This document shows, in pieces, positions 44,275 through 55,288 of a stretch of DNA of 64,000 bases. The translations under genes were made by a program, and so were the position numbers. The notes under the pieces are model-generated. The model had not been told where the DNA came from. It made no database searches and saw nothing but the letters and a program-made list of their open reading frames with translations. Source of the stretch: Thunnus maccoyii (taxonomy: Eukaryota; Chordata; Actinopteri; Scombriformes; Scombridae); contig NC_056550.1 in assembly GCF_910596095.1 (NCBI RefSeq), positions 27,209,001 to 27,273,000 of the forward strand. The letters are read 5' to 3'. Within the stretch, counting starts at the first letter, position 1. Each line of letters opens with the position of its first letter.

Positions 44275-44400
44275 TAACAAAGTGGATTTCATACTCGAGC
44301 ACAGGTTTGAAACCCTTTATTTGGAGGAGAAACTGGAATTAAAGCGCCTCAGAGCCCACCAGCCATGGAATATAGTTGTAGCCCAGTCTAAAAAAGTTTC
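44275..44400 (+). pseudogene. hAT transposase N-terminal remnant
   Basis: Plus-strand frame reads KVDFILEHRFETLYLEEKLE followed by LKRLRAHQPWN. This resembles the start of fish ZMYM1-like hAT transposases, where a phrase of the type EEKLE.KRLG.HQP is common. Stops surround it. Placement inside the 43761-49255 element supports the reading. Confidence 0.35.
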
Positions 44401-44713
44401 ATTTTAGACAAATAAATATGCAAATAAATAGAGATGAATAAATCACTTTAAAAATGTTAAAAAGTATTCTATTAAAACCAGTTAAGTGAAATTTAATACA
44501 GTTCATAGTGAAATTAAAATATGCTATAGGCAGATGAATAAATCTTTGTCATTGTGTTGGTGAAATTCATTGCAATTCAAGTAGTTTGTTTGCTGTACAC
44601 ATAAGAGTAGTGTGTTTATTGCACAACCTAGCCCCAGAGAGCCTAAAGCTGTCCATCTTGACATTTTGTTAATTGCGCTGGTTTTTACCAACTTGCCAGC
44701 CAATTGGAAAGGT

Positions 44714-44732
44714 GGGGGGGGGGGGGGGGGGG
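44714..44732 (+). repeat. Poly(G) run
   Basis: Nineteen consecutive G. Confidence 0.95.
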
Positions 44733-44869
44733 ATGTAGAGGAGACATCATTTGACCGGTATTATAGTATGCCTGTTGTGCAGTGTCTAAAGACAGCTTGT
44801 GCACCGCTTGGGATGCCTGCACACCACTTTGGGAATCCCTGATGTAGCTTAATACAAGTGACCACAAGG

Positions 44870-46460
44870 CAATGAATGTTTTTCAGATTGATTACACATT
44901 TGTGACTGTACACCTCAAAGGTTGAAATATTTTTCCTTTTTGGTAGGAGATGCACTCAACAATTCTGACACCCATCAGGCCCCATCCACTGAAAATGACA
45001 ATGAGACCGTCTTTGAGGAGATGAAACAGCATACCAGGCCAAGACTCTGTTTCAGCAAAACTCTGTTTCAGATGGGGCAGACAATACTTTAAACACTAAG
45101 CATTACACACCGGCTGAACAATGACACCATCGCCTATGACGAACAAGCGGCAGCACTGCCGTCTAAATCTGGACCTAAGAGTGGCAAGCATGCAAAGCTT
45201 GAAACTGATGTCAAGGATTTCCTTAAGGACTGGACCTGCCCACTGTTGATTCACACTACTGCAGAAGCACAGAGACGTACAAAGACAAGAAGCTCCTTCA
45301 CCCAGGCACAACCATCTCCCAACTACACCAGGAATATCGACAGGCAACTGCAACTGCTGGAGTGACGGCCGTTGGAATACAATATTTCACAGATGTGTTC
45401 CATGTAGAGAACTATTCCATATTCATTCCGTGAAAAGATCAGTGTGATGTTTGTGTTTCATTCAAGCATGGGAATATCAGTAGGGCCGAATATGATGCAC
45501 ATGACCCTAAGTAATGACCTAGCAATAGAGATGATTTCTAGTCCCTGCTGAGTTAGCCAGCCAACTTGAGCTAATGCTTTCTAGAGATCGTGGGATTTCC
45601 CAAACTGAGTAAATACCACACATATAAACACAAAACTGCTTTGCTAGCTCAAGCTTGTTGTAACTAAGATATCCGCTGAAAAAATTTTTTTTCCATGGAC
45701 AAATTTAGCTACTACGTCTGCAAACTTCACCGACATTTTTAAGCTATTAGTGCCGTGTCACCAACTCAGCGGCACAGCTGACGGAGGATGCCGGAGTGGG
45801 AGCTGAGATATGGTTAAGTTTTGCTGTGTATGGGGGTGCGGCGTTACGATAAATAGTGGAGAAGTGTTCGGGTTTTGTGTGTGAGGGTGTGCGTGTGTAA
45901 CTAGTCTCACAGTCTCAGAGTTCAATCCGGTAAAGGGTCCATTTTGTTTTCCCCACAACTCCTAATCAGTTCAATTCAATCCAGTTTCACGAACGTAAAA
46001 GACAACTCAAAACTCTGCTCTGGGTTTTCACCGCAGATTCCCCCACAAAACAAAACAAACCAAAGACACTAGCAAAGCAACACAACACATAAAATAAAGC
46101 CATCAGAAATGTTGGGTCGGACCAATGTGTTTAACTATATAGCTTCAAATGTTGCAGTTATGGCTGAAAATGACAACAGAAAAAAACAAGTTTGCCAAGT
46201 TCACATATCTCCGCAATTCAAATCAACCACGTCTAACCAGAAATGACTGTTGTTGTGAGCGTGACGTCATGGTCTGTAGTTCTAATGAATGGTGGGGTAA
46301 TATTTTTAGTGATGAGGCTTTTTTCGTCCGACCACCGCTAGGTGTGCTGTCACGCTGATTTGAGCACGTTCTAAATATCTAGTTGACCAATCAGATTGCT
46401 TGGTCGGAACTACATGTTGTATAATTTAGGCTTGTGAAAGTGGTTATGTAACTTGTGTAA
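44870..46460. other. Interior of hAT-like element, unassigned
   Basis: Contains a plus-strand broken coding-like stretch (about 44945-45365) with phrases such as ENDNETVFEEMKQH and ETDVKDFLKDWTCP that I do not recognise. The rest has no recognised feature apart from a (TC)n run at about 46464-46482. Confidence 0.3.
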
Positions 46461-46552
46461 TTTCTCTCTCTCTCTCTCTCTTTCTTTGAGGTCTGTTAAA
46501 AAGGTGATGGGAGTACAGAGGCCTAGTAGCACTGGGGTGACACCAAAGAGGT

Positions 46553-46568
46553 GGGGGGGGGGGGGGGG
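46553..46568 (+). repeat. Poly(G) run
   Basis: Sixteen consecutive G just before the LINE coding sequence. Confidence 0.95.
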
Positions 46569-46639
46569 TTAACTGCACTATTGATCCTTCAATGGACAGG
46601 AGCGAGGGGGAGCCACATCAGGCTTCAGAGGGAGTGTTA

Positions 46640-48840
46640 AGGGACATTATAGCTAGGACCTAGTGGATGCTTGGATGATAAAACATCCAGACAAAAAACA
46701 GTTCACCAGGTTGAAAGTGGCAGAAGGCAGAGTCAGTGCAGCCTGTCTAGGTCGTCTGTATAACCGTGGCTGTCACAATAACAGGCTAGTGAAGGCCAGC
46801 ATACTACCAGTGAATTATTCAGACCACCACTTAGTTCAGGTGTATGTTTCCATCGCATCAGGTACACGGCAGTCACCGTATTGGAAATTTAATGTGAGGC
46901 TATTGCAGGATGCCTCGTTTTGTTTAAGGTTTGAAGAGTTTTGGTTGGAGTGGAGAGAGATGAAGCAGGACTTTGATTTCCTGAGTTTGTGGTGGGATGG
47001 TGGCAAAGCCCACATTAGGCATTTTTTTCAGCAATTTAGTGCTTTCTCTTCTAGGAAGGCTCAAAAAGTTATCCAGAGTCTGGAGTGTAGCATAAAGGCA
47101 CTGGAGGACCAGCTTATGACACAAAACATGATGGGGCTGCAGCAGAGTTTATCAGATTTGCGTAGGGAGTTGGGAGTTTGTCACCAGGAAAAGGCAAACG
47201 GTGCACTTGTAAGGTCCAGGTTTTCTATGTTGGGGGAAATGGATGCACCTACTTCCTTCTTTTTTGGGTAGGAGAGGAAACAGGGGAAAGATAAACAAAT
47301 GCATAGTGTACGTTTAGCTGATGGGCAGATGACATCAGTGGTGTGTGAAATGCTTTTACAAAGATTTGTATGCTGCAGGTGTGTGTGAGGGGTTAAAATG
47401 TTGTATACTGGGGCCTCATGTTTGGTTAAAGTAGTAGGGGGTCTCAGCATCTCAGTAGAAGTAGGGCGAGGGATCCGTCAGGGGTGCCCACTATCTGGGC
47501 AGCTGTATACTTCAGCTTTTGAGCCTCTGCTCGCTCTTGTGCGTAATAAATTACAGGGGGTGGGGGTAATAGAGCTGGGGGGGGGGGGGGGGGGGGGGGC
47601 CTCCCCTGTAGTGGTCTCAGCTTATGCAGATGACATCTCAATTTTGGTGAGTGGTAGGCAAGACATCCAGGCCTTAGAGAGGAGTCTAGAGATATATGAA
47701 AGGGCATGCTCAGCAAAAGTTAACTGGGCGATGAGCGAGGCACTGTTGTATGGATCATGGGGAGAGGGTGGAATACCACAGTTACCGGGGGGACTACAGT
47801 GGAGTCAGGAGGGGATTAAGGTGCTAGGGGTTTATATGGGCTCGGAGGGCTGGGTCAAGAAGAACTGGGAGTAGGTTCTTCCTAAGGCGGTCTCCAAGCT
47901 GAAAAAATGGACAAGAGCGGGGCAGAGACTGGTGGACCTTGAGAGCAGGCTGGCTGCCTTTAGACTCCAGGTGGCCCAAAGATTACTGTACCATGCTGAT
48001 ATCTGCTGGGGGGATACAGCACGGGCACTGCTGAGGAGGGCTGGCGGTTAGGGGCTGGACTGACAGCTTTTCCTGATGAGTCAGAAGGGCCTGAATCTAA
48101 TAGGACTCACCACCTTCTACACCTCGGTTCTAAGAGCTTGGCGTCTGCTCTGGCCTACACGGGAAGGTTTGGAGGCAGGAGTGTGGGTGTGGGAGGAGCC
48201 CATTTTCAACAAACCGCTCATTCCGGTTGAGGCTGTCCAGCCTGAGAACCTAAGGAGCTGCACTATGAAGGCAGGCATCAGAACAGTGGACCATCTTAGA
48301 CAGGCGGAAGGTGCAGGGTGGAAGACACCTCAGCAATTAGCCATGGAGGCCGGCATCACATCATTAAGACTCATGGCACGACTGAGGGGAGATGTCCTAA
48401 GGTCACTGCTGAGGGAAGTGTGGGGGTTTTCTCAAGGAAGGCAGGAGGAAGGTGGGGGGGCTGTTGTCCTTTGCTACTCTGAGCCTGGGGAGTTTGGAGG
48501 GTGTGAAGGGGAAGGCGTTGTACACAGCTGCAGTGAGGGTCAGGAATTTTAGAGCTTTGCAGGATGTCAGGGAGCATCAGTGGCAGGATGCTCTGAGAGG
48601 CAAAATATGGCAAAGTTTAGGTGGAGGGTGCTTTACAAGCTCCTGATAACAAAAAGATCAGGGAATAGAAAAACAGATAAAAATGTGGGGAATGGCTGCT
48701 CTTTCTGTAATTCACCTGAGACTGTTGGACATGTGTTCACTGGTGGGATGTTGGTCTATTTTAGGCTTTTGACCATTGGGTAGGAGCTGTATGTGGTGTT
48801 GTAAGTGCTTCTGTTTTTATTAAAGGACATCAAAAGTGTC
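46640..48840 (+). mobile_element. Tx1-like LINE remnant
   Basis: The plus-strand frame at 46663-47271 begins at the end of an apurinic endonuclease domain (VNYSDHHLVQV) and a linker with KFNVRLLQDASF and EFWLEWREMKQDFD. After an internal deletion the RT continues (47398-47874) with GIRQGCPLSGQLYTSAFEPL and the catalytic box AYADDISILVSG. The post-RT part follows in shifted frames (48076-48780) with LIGLTTFYTSVLRAWRLLWP and CSFCNSPETVGHVF. This order and wording match Tx1/L1-Tx1-clade LINEs. Deletion, frameshifts and a 23-base G-run show that the copy is dead. Confidence 0.7.
47577..47599 (+). repeat. Poly(G) run inside LINE RT
   Basis: Twenty-three consecutive G located between the RT boxes, encoding a Gly run in the open frame. 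Confidence 0.95.
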
Positions 48841-49066
48841 TCTCTCTCGCTCATTCACTCACTCACACACACTCTCTCACTCATTCACTCTCACTCACTT
48901 ACTCACTTGCTCACTCACACACACACACTCTCTCTCACTTACTCACTCGCTTACTCACACACACACACTCTCTCTCTCACTTACTCACTCGCTCACTCAC
49001 TCACTCACACACACACTCTCTCTCTCACTTACTCACTCGCTCACTCACACACTCTCTCTCTCTTCC
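48841..49066. repeat. CACT/CACA-type minisatellite
   Basis: Simple tract made of ctcact, cacaca and tctctc blocks with a higher-order unit of about 45-55 bases repeated about four times. It follows the LINE 3' end directly, as a tail-derived microsatellite would. Frames across it are low complexity, not genes. Confidence 0.9.
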
Positions 49067-49263
49067 TCTGTATATGTGTATGAGACCTGCTAGAAGCCAC
49101 TTTGTTATTAAAAGTGTTTTGTGGAGCCATGTATGGACCCATGACGTGTTAAAAAAACACATCAGTAGCAAGAGCGAGTACTGTAGTTTTCCTGGTATGT
49201 AGCCTGTTGAAGTAGTTGGTGCCCCACCAATTTTTTACATATAAAAATGCCACTGCATACCAT

Positions 49264-49906
49264 CACCAGTTTTTTGTTTTTGTTTTTCTTTTTTGGTTTT
49301 TTCTGTTTTCCAAGAAGACATGAATGCTTTTAGTCCAGTTTAGAACATGGGGTAGTGGTGCACTTCAGCCCCTTGTGGCCGAAATGAGTATTACAACAAC
49401 AAACACAAACGTTATCCTAATTAATAAATGAATAAAGAAATACCTGCCGAAGCTTTTTTTTTTTACTTGTTTTCACAGATTAAAAAAAGTAACTTGATCG
49501 TGACAAAACTTTTTTTTTCACCTGTTTAACATGTTCTTAAGTCATAAACACAGAAGAGAAAACAATTTAGATCAGACTTAGAAAATGGATCACCAGATTT
49601 TTTTTTTCTCACTTGCATTGTGTTGAATGCTATATAAAAAAAGCTGTTCCTTCTGCTCTTGCCCCTTCACCTCTATGGAGCTATTTCCCTATATTTATTC
49701 AAGAGTGTGGTATATCAATTTGAGAGCATTTTGTAATTTGTCTCTCAAAACCCTGCCCTCGCACTCAGATAGCCTCTGCTTGTGCTTAGATTTGCTCTGT
49801 TTCTGCTCAAATTGTGTGCTTGCACTCAAATATAATGTTGCTTGCACAGATTTCTTGCGCTCCAGCTTCAGCTCTTCTCCTCGCACTCAGGCTGCTTCTG
49901 CGCACT
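49264..49906. other. Intergenic, no gene recognised
   Basis: T-rich and mixed DNA with several T-runs (49447-49457, 49511-49519, 49600-49608). Near 49650-49906 is a C/T-rich stretch with repeated gcactc and tctgctc words. No gene or known repeat was recognised. Confidence 0.35.
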
Positions 49907-50568
49907 CGTGAAACTTCTGCTCTCGGATTTCTCCTCTGCTCTTGGATTTTTTGTGCATCAGCTAGTTTTGTTCAATTTCTTCAAGAAGATCCCTGATTAA
50001 CTTTCACACTGCTTCGTAGATATAGATTTAATTGGCTTGCAAGCTGCTTTGCGTATTTTCCTCACTAACATCGGCATTAGCAGCAGTCCGGATGGAGGAG
50101 CTGCTAACCAGCCAATTTTTCACATAAAAAACTGTTCAAGCGACTATCTCACCTTCTCGCACGGGCATAACCATAGAAACGTTTATGATGAAGGTGACAT
50201 CGTTTTCTCCTCCAGCACACCAACAGGCGGGCACTGTGCCATGCGGCTACTATACTATTGTATGCAGCTACTGTAGTAAAAATCATGGGTGTTGGTGTAT
50301 AAATGAACCGTCCTTTTATTCCAAAAGTCATAAATAATGCAAGGGAAGTACACTTTGTAAAGCCCTGGAGGGCGGGAGTGGATGAACCCAGTTAAAGAGT
50401 ACCCGCTCATACGGGGCGCCCTAAGAAGAAAAGCGAACAAGCTCGCAAGGAGGCAGGGATCATTTCATTGGTCAACACTAAACCTGCCCTTCTATTGGTT
50501 GGGGGATTTTGACAGGGTTGTTGCACAAAAAATCCAAGAGCAGAGGAGAAATCTGAGAATTTCACGAA
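49907..50568. mobile_element. Inverted-repeat element, unclassified MITE-like
   Basis: A 34-base arm at 49924-49957 is the inverted complement, with one mismatch, of 50522-50555. Weaker complementarity extends outward (ctcgtgaaa versus ttcacgaa). The interior of about 560 bases has no recognisable transposase. Target duplications could not be assigned. Confidence 0.5.
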
Positions 50569-50569
50569 C

Positions 50570-51109
50570 ACCTCCTCATCTTTGGACCAAATTAAGTTTA
50601 CAAGCTGCTTTATGTCATAAAAAAGAAAAGCAGCCGCTCCAGCAGAATGAAAACCTAAGCAAATATGATGAGAATGTGATTCTGGTGTGTGTGCTTTCAG
50701 TCGTCAAATATATTTCTTCTTGATAGAGATGTCTTTGATTAAATATTTCCCACTGTTAGGCAGCTCATCTGTCACTGTATATGAACAACATTATTATTTT
50801 TTCTTTTTTTGTGGGAAAAACATAACTGGGGAGGCCTGGAAAGTCCCTGGAATTCCCTGCTCACATTCTGAGTTTAAGTGGAAGTCATGAAACAATACAA
50901 GAAGAGCAACGAAAGTTAAAGAAGACACATGCACAGTTACAGCATTTCCTCCCAAAGCCTGAAGCTGTTTATACAGGCCCCTTCTAAGCAAACATTCATC
51001 TACAATCTGCCTGCACTCAGGGACCAACACAATATGGGAGAGAGGTATGTGAAACACACTTTTTTCACTAAAAAGTCTGAGTCTTTACAGAAATTTAAAA
51101 AATATATAC
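50570..51109. other. Intergenic, no gene recognised
   Basis: Mixed AT-rich DNA with short open frames on both strands lacking recognisable motifs or splice context. Confidence 0.35.
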
Positions 51110-51645
51110 AGTACTGTGCAAAAGTTTTAGGCACCCTAGATGTTTAGATTCTTATCCATTATGCAATACCATCAGGGAGGTGTCTGATTGGTCCCAAATT
51201 TGTTCATGACATGACAATGACCCCAAGCATACAGCTAGAGTCATAAGGAACTATTTTCAGCAACAAGAAGAATGATGAGTCCTGCACAGATGGTATGGTT
51301 TGGACCCCACAGAGACCTGATCTCAACATCATGGAGTCAATCTGGGATTTCATGAAGAAGCACCTGAGATGGCCTAAATAATAAATCCACAGAAGAACAT
51401 TCTTTCTCCAGGATGGTTACAACAACCTACCTGCAAGTTACCATGAAAAACTGTTAAAGTGTACCGAGGAGAACTGCTGCCGTTTTAAAGGCAAAGCTGC
51501 TCACAGCAAATATTCATGTCATTTAGGTTTCTGCTGTTTACTCAACTTTGTAAGAAGTTAATTGTTAAATTAAAACAATGTATAGCAATATTTTTGTGAG
51601 TATTCTCACTTTACTTTTAGTGCCTAAAACCTTTACACAGTACTG
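51110..51645 (+). mobile_element. Tc1-like miniature transposon, copy 2
   Basis: 536 bases with the same 26-base inverted ends as 26558-27088 and opposite orientation. The plus strand retains a transposase piece: DNDPKHTARVIRNYFQQQEE, then after a frameshift TPQRPDLNIMESIWDFMKKH. These are the second and third acidic-residue regions of the Tc1 DDE transposase. The N-terminal DNA-binding part and first Asp are missing, so it is nonautonomous. Confidence 0.78.
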
Positions 51646-51649
51646 TGTA

Positions 51650-52439
51650 TACTGTGATAGACAGAGTGGTCTTAACCCCTCTTTTTATTAGTAGATCATG
51701 TTGAGAAGTTCTCTCTCTAGGTCTCTGCCACCTAAATGATTGCCATGTTGAATTGTGTTTAAGCTTAGCGAGGAGCTGCAGCAGAACAGGGATTTCCTCT
51801 GAACATAAGCTATTAATTAAAGTGTGACTACACAGTTATATACACCAATGTAATGTAGCCACCATAACAAAAAACAAATTTGCTCAGTTTATCGATATAA
51901 CAAGTAAACTTTAATGTTATAATGAGAAAAGTTATCTCAAATAACAAGAAAAACAAGTCATCATAACAGGATGCTCTTAAAAATAGGATGTGCATGAACA
52001 TTTGAATGACTTGTTCAAGTCTTACTTATTCTGCTCTTACTAAGCAAACAGGATGTGGTTGTTATTGGTAGGCAGACACTCTGTGTCTCTATCGGAGACA
52101 TTTCTCCCAATAAAAGCAACTAATATTATGAAAAGACTTCCATAAAAAACTTTCATTACAACGAGAAAAGTATTTCTTAATGTGAAGACATATTTTACTA
52201 AGGGTGGCAGTTCCATAATTATAAATTACATTTTAATTAAGGTCACGGGTGGAAAACTGTGAAGCAGTCCTTTTTACAATACAGAGTCATCATTCTATAA
52301 ATACTGTAACCACAGGAGAATTAAGAATATTTTTTTATACTGACATGAGATACATGATTATAAAGTAAAAAAATTCCTGAACAGGTCACCAATCTTTTGG
52401 GCCCAGTAAACACAACACCTGAATTTTAATCTGTATCTT
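51650..52439. other. Intergenic, no gene recognised
   Basis: AT-rich DNA without recognisable genes or family repeats. Confidence 0.35.
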
Positions 52440-52935
52440 GAAATAACAAGACCAAGACTCTACAGACATGCTATCAGCTCTGTGACACTACACTTAAATC
52501 TGGTGTTACATGATAACACTGTCATGCTAACATGCTCACCGTGACAATGTTAATAAGCTTATGTTTAGCTTTCATAAACCAAGGTATTGGGAAAATTAGA
52601 AATCTGACCTGATGGCGGTGCTAGAGGAAAAGTCAGGAGATCAGGCATCTTTATGATTCATCGTCTGGACACCATGAAATTTTGTAGCAATCCATTCATT
52701 ACTTGTTGAGACATTTCACTAAAAACCAAAAATGTCAACCTCATGGTGATGCCAGAGGAAAAGCACTTTGTGTTTGGTGCTAATTAGCAAATACTACCAT
52801 GCAAACACACTAAACTACCTGTTAAATATCAGCATGTTAGCATTGATATTGTGAGCATGTTAGTATGCTGACGTTATCTCTCTGAGAACTTTCCTCTGCT
52901 TGTTCCAGTTTTTGTGCTAAGCTAGGCTAAACAGA
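52440..52935 (+). repeat. Common fish dispersed repeat
   Basis: Carries the phrases ttgttgagacatttcact, tgtcaacctcatggtg, gctagaggaaaagtcagg and a terminal tgtgctaagctaggctaa. The last phrase recurs at 55540-55560 inside the third protease locus. Non-coding. Confidence 0.5.
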
Positions 52936-53114
52936 TCGTCAAGAAGAATAGCACCTCAAATGAACCTTAAATATCAGTCTTTGAATCATGTTAATTGTCT
53001 TCTTTCATTCCTGTATTTTTATTTGCAGTGATGATAAGTTTCTTTGCATGGAATCCTTCTGAAGTCGTTACACTTATAAATCTCTTTCCTACAGTAATAC
53101 TGAGACCAACATGG

Positions 53115-53520
53115 CCCAGTGGATTGATAACCTTACTGTGCCTGAGGAGGTAGGTCGACTGGGCCTCTCAGCACCAGTTGATGGTAGAAAGTATGAGAGC
53201 AGAGATTTGGAGAGAGCTAGTCACTATCCCATTGGTCACCCTGAGTCTGACAAAGTCGTCATTTAAGTGTCGGTCAACATGGGGAAAGTGATCGCCATCA
53301 ATTATCAGGGCCACCCACGTCAGAAGAACTGGCACAACCCCAGATACGGCGAGGTGTACGTCACTTCCTGTGTATCTCCAAGTTGTGGAATGGTGCCGAG
53401 TGGTTTGGAGGAGGATTGTGTCTGGGATCCCAAGTGAATCGAAATTATTGGTACCATCCACCTCCCACTGCCCTTTACCACCCAATGAGCCCTACGAGCT
53501 GTTACCAAACCAATTTTTTT
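53115..53520 (+). pseudogene. Disrupted coding sequence of unrecognised protein
   Basis: From ATG at 53111-53113 a frame reads MAQWIDNLTVPEEVGRLGLS and ERASHYPIGHPESDKVVI, meets TAA at 53264-53266, then continues in the same frame with AINYQGHPRQKNWHNPRYGE, VYVTSCVSPSCGMVPSG and VWDP. After a one-base shift it goes on as VNRNYWYHPPPTALYHPMSP. The composition and the single stop plus single frameshift look like a once-coding exon or retrocopy. I cannot name the family with confidence; a cilia-associated protein is possible but only a guess. No intron boundaries are evident. Confidence 0.45.
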
Positions 53521-53584
53521 TTTTTTTTGTTCAAATATATGTATATGTATTTGTAAAACAAGGAAATTACATTTGCATTTTGTC

Positions 53585-53900
53585 ACTCTGTCATTGTAAC
53601 CTGGAAAATAAATTTGTCATCTTAAATCTTAAATGGCTGTGCGATGGATATATATATTTTTTTTGAGATATTCACCTCTGAAACATCCTCTGCCATCCAA
53701 ATACAATGTAGGTGAAAATATTTGTTTGTGGTGCATGGAGCATTAAAAACACATTTGGAAATACATAAAAGCAACGTGCCTTTACAGAAACAGTTACTCT
53801 AAATAATCCACCTCATTGTGAGTTTTCACAATTAGTGCCTACTATTAATCTTGAGGTAACACAGATAAAAAACATCTTGGAATAATATAAAAAAAGAGCA
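53585..53900 (-). repeat. Inverted homologue of the gene 1 3' flank
   Basis: The reverse complement matches about 10.70-11.30 kb and its duplicate at 27.8-28.3 kb, including aagatgac.aattTATTTTCCAGG-like sequence, gtatttccaaatatgt and cagaggtgaatatctca. It lies directly after the disrupted coding sequence. Confidence 0.5.
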
Positions 53901-54899
53901 CCATAAACGCTTGATTATCTAAAGATAAATTCATTTAAGTAACAGTATTTATCCCTGGTAGGGAAATTAAAATGACATAGCCATAAGAATTTAACAGCAG
54001 GGTCTTGTGTCACATTATGTGGCTATTATACCAAAAGGTCGACATAACATATCCACTACTGTTGCTGTAGGAAAGCTGAAGTTGGCTGGGCAAAGTCACC
54101 TCCTGGAGCAAAAAATTAAAAATAGTGGTGGAAATTTAAGATGAATTCAAACAGAGCAAGTTGTCTTTCAGAGATTTATTACAATATCCAGAATACAGAA
54201 AGCAGAGATCATAAAGTCTTAAAATAAGCTTTTGACTATAAGGCAGTATAACATAAGACCAAACTATAACATAAAGGTATACGTATTCATTACAGTTATC
54301 AAGTGTTGTGCTAAACTATGTCTATGTCCCCGTTTTTTTTAGTTTTTTTTTTACTATGTCTAAACTTATTGATAGATGGATTCAAATTGTCTATTCCATA
54401 TTGCTGTAATTATTTCCTCTAATATGCTGTCTGGAGAATGCCACTTTTCTAGCCCCTAGAAGATTTTTAGGCAATTCTCCTTCACATTCCCTGGCAAATT
54501 ATATAACTTTTAAAAATGTTTATATGTGAAAATAAAGAAATGAAAGGAAATGAAACAAACATGAATGTGGTATAAACATGAAAGTTACCAACAATGAACA
54601 GATAAAATTGCTATATATATGCACCATGTACCTTTTTTTTTACTATTTAACTAACAAGCATTAAATGTGTATCCAAAGCCTGATATATCTTATTCCCGTG
54701 CTGTAGATCTCCGTTGTTGTCCAAAAACTATTAAAAATATGTGCAACTTAAATAATTCTTCATTTTACACCCATATTATACCCTTCATTTAGACTGAAAG
54801 TAGTTAGCATCCAGAATCTCTTAAAAAAAAAAGAAAAAAAAGGTGATAACCATAACCAAATTATAGAAGTGTGTCCAACCTGAACAACACAAGTCATGT
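53901..54899. other. Intergenic, 3' of the third protease locus
   Basis: No gene recognised. 54140-54290 resembles 36410-36470 and 36690-36830 (words gatgaattca, gagcaagtt, cagtataacataag). Confidence 0.4.
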
Positions 54900-54905
54900 T
54901 TTATT
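54900..54905 (-). promoter_or_regulatory. Candidate polyadenylation signal of third locus
   Basis: TTTATT on the plus strand, AATAAA on the coding strand, about 130 bases beyond the stop at 55037-55039. Confidence 0.4.
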
Positions 54906-55036
54906 GTTGGAATAGAGTAGAGAAGTGAACTGGTGGTGTTGTTTTAATGCAGCTTTAAGCCTATATTGTCTCTCATGTTTACATTCATTTGTACCCTTCA
55001 CATCATGTAAACCTATTTAGAGGTAAAGGTAGGTTC

Positions 55037-55288
55037 CTATAAGGTGAGGTGGAGGAACACAGAGAAGACAAGAAGATGGAAGAAGAGAGTAGGTGAGCCC
55101 GCGCTGGAGGCTGGAGATAAGAACTCTCCCACAGTCTGAGCCAGGAAGCTCTGATAGCGGCTCAGTTTGGTGAAGACCATCACCGGATCTGCTTGCGTTT
55201 GACTGGCGGTGTTTTTGTTGACTGACAACACGGCTGCCTGGTACCAAGAGTTGTCTACTTGACACATCAACGGACCCCCAGAATCACC
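55037..55288 (-). CDS. Domain C last exon, GPI-like tail
   Basis: Starts [17 protein letters not shown] in phase 0, so the Ser is retained. The usual Cys220 region is replaced by [13 protein letters not shown]. It ends [16 protein letters not shown] then [17 protein letters not shown] and stop at 55037-55039. Small residues followed by an uninterrupted hydrophobic end suggest GPI attachment. Confidence 0.75.
   Translation of the reverse strand, partial: GDSGGPLMCQVDNSWYQAAVLSVNKNTASQTQADPVMVFTKLSRYQSFLAQTVGEFLSPASSAGSPTLFFHLLVFSVFLHLTL

Larger units (their letters stand above)
43761..49255 (+). mobile_element. hAT-like DNA transposon with nested LINE
   Basis: The 8-mer CATACCAT flanks both sides, at 43753-43760 and 49256-49263. 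The left end reads CACTGGCGACTGGTCATTAG and the right end, reverse-complemented, begins CAGTGGC with a GGGGCAC block near both termini. An 8-bp duplication and CAGTGGCG-like ends are typical of hAT elements of the ZMYM1-like group in fish. Inside are a decayed transposase N-terminal piece (44275-44400), unassigned DNA, and a nested Tx1-like LINE. The element is about 5.5 kb with no intact transposase. Confidence 0.6.

Noticed and set aside
48841..49066. CRISPR-like regular repeats
   Set aside because: Units are overlapping simple-sequence blocks with no unique spacers, in eukaryotic DNA.
48805..49093. Open frames of 85-92 codons
   Set aside because: They are translations of the CACT/CACA minisatellite with Ser-Leu-Thr-His repeats, not proteins.
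53168..53485. 105-codon minus-strand open frame
   Set aside because: Antisense to the disrupted plus-strand coding relic; no recognisable motif.
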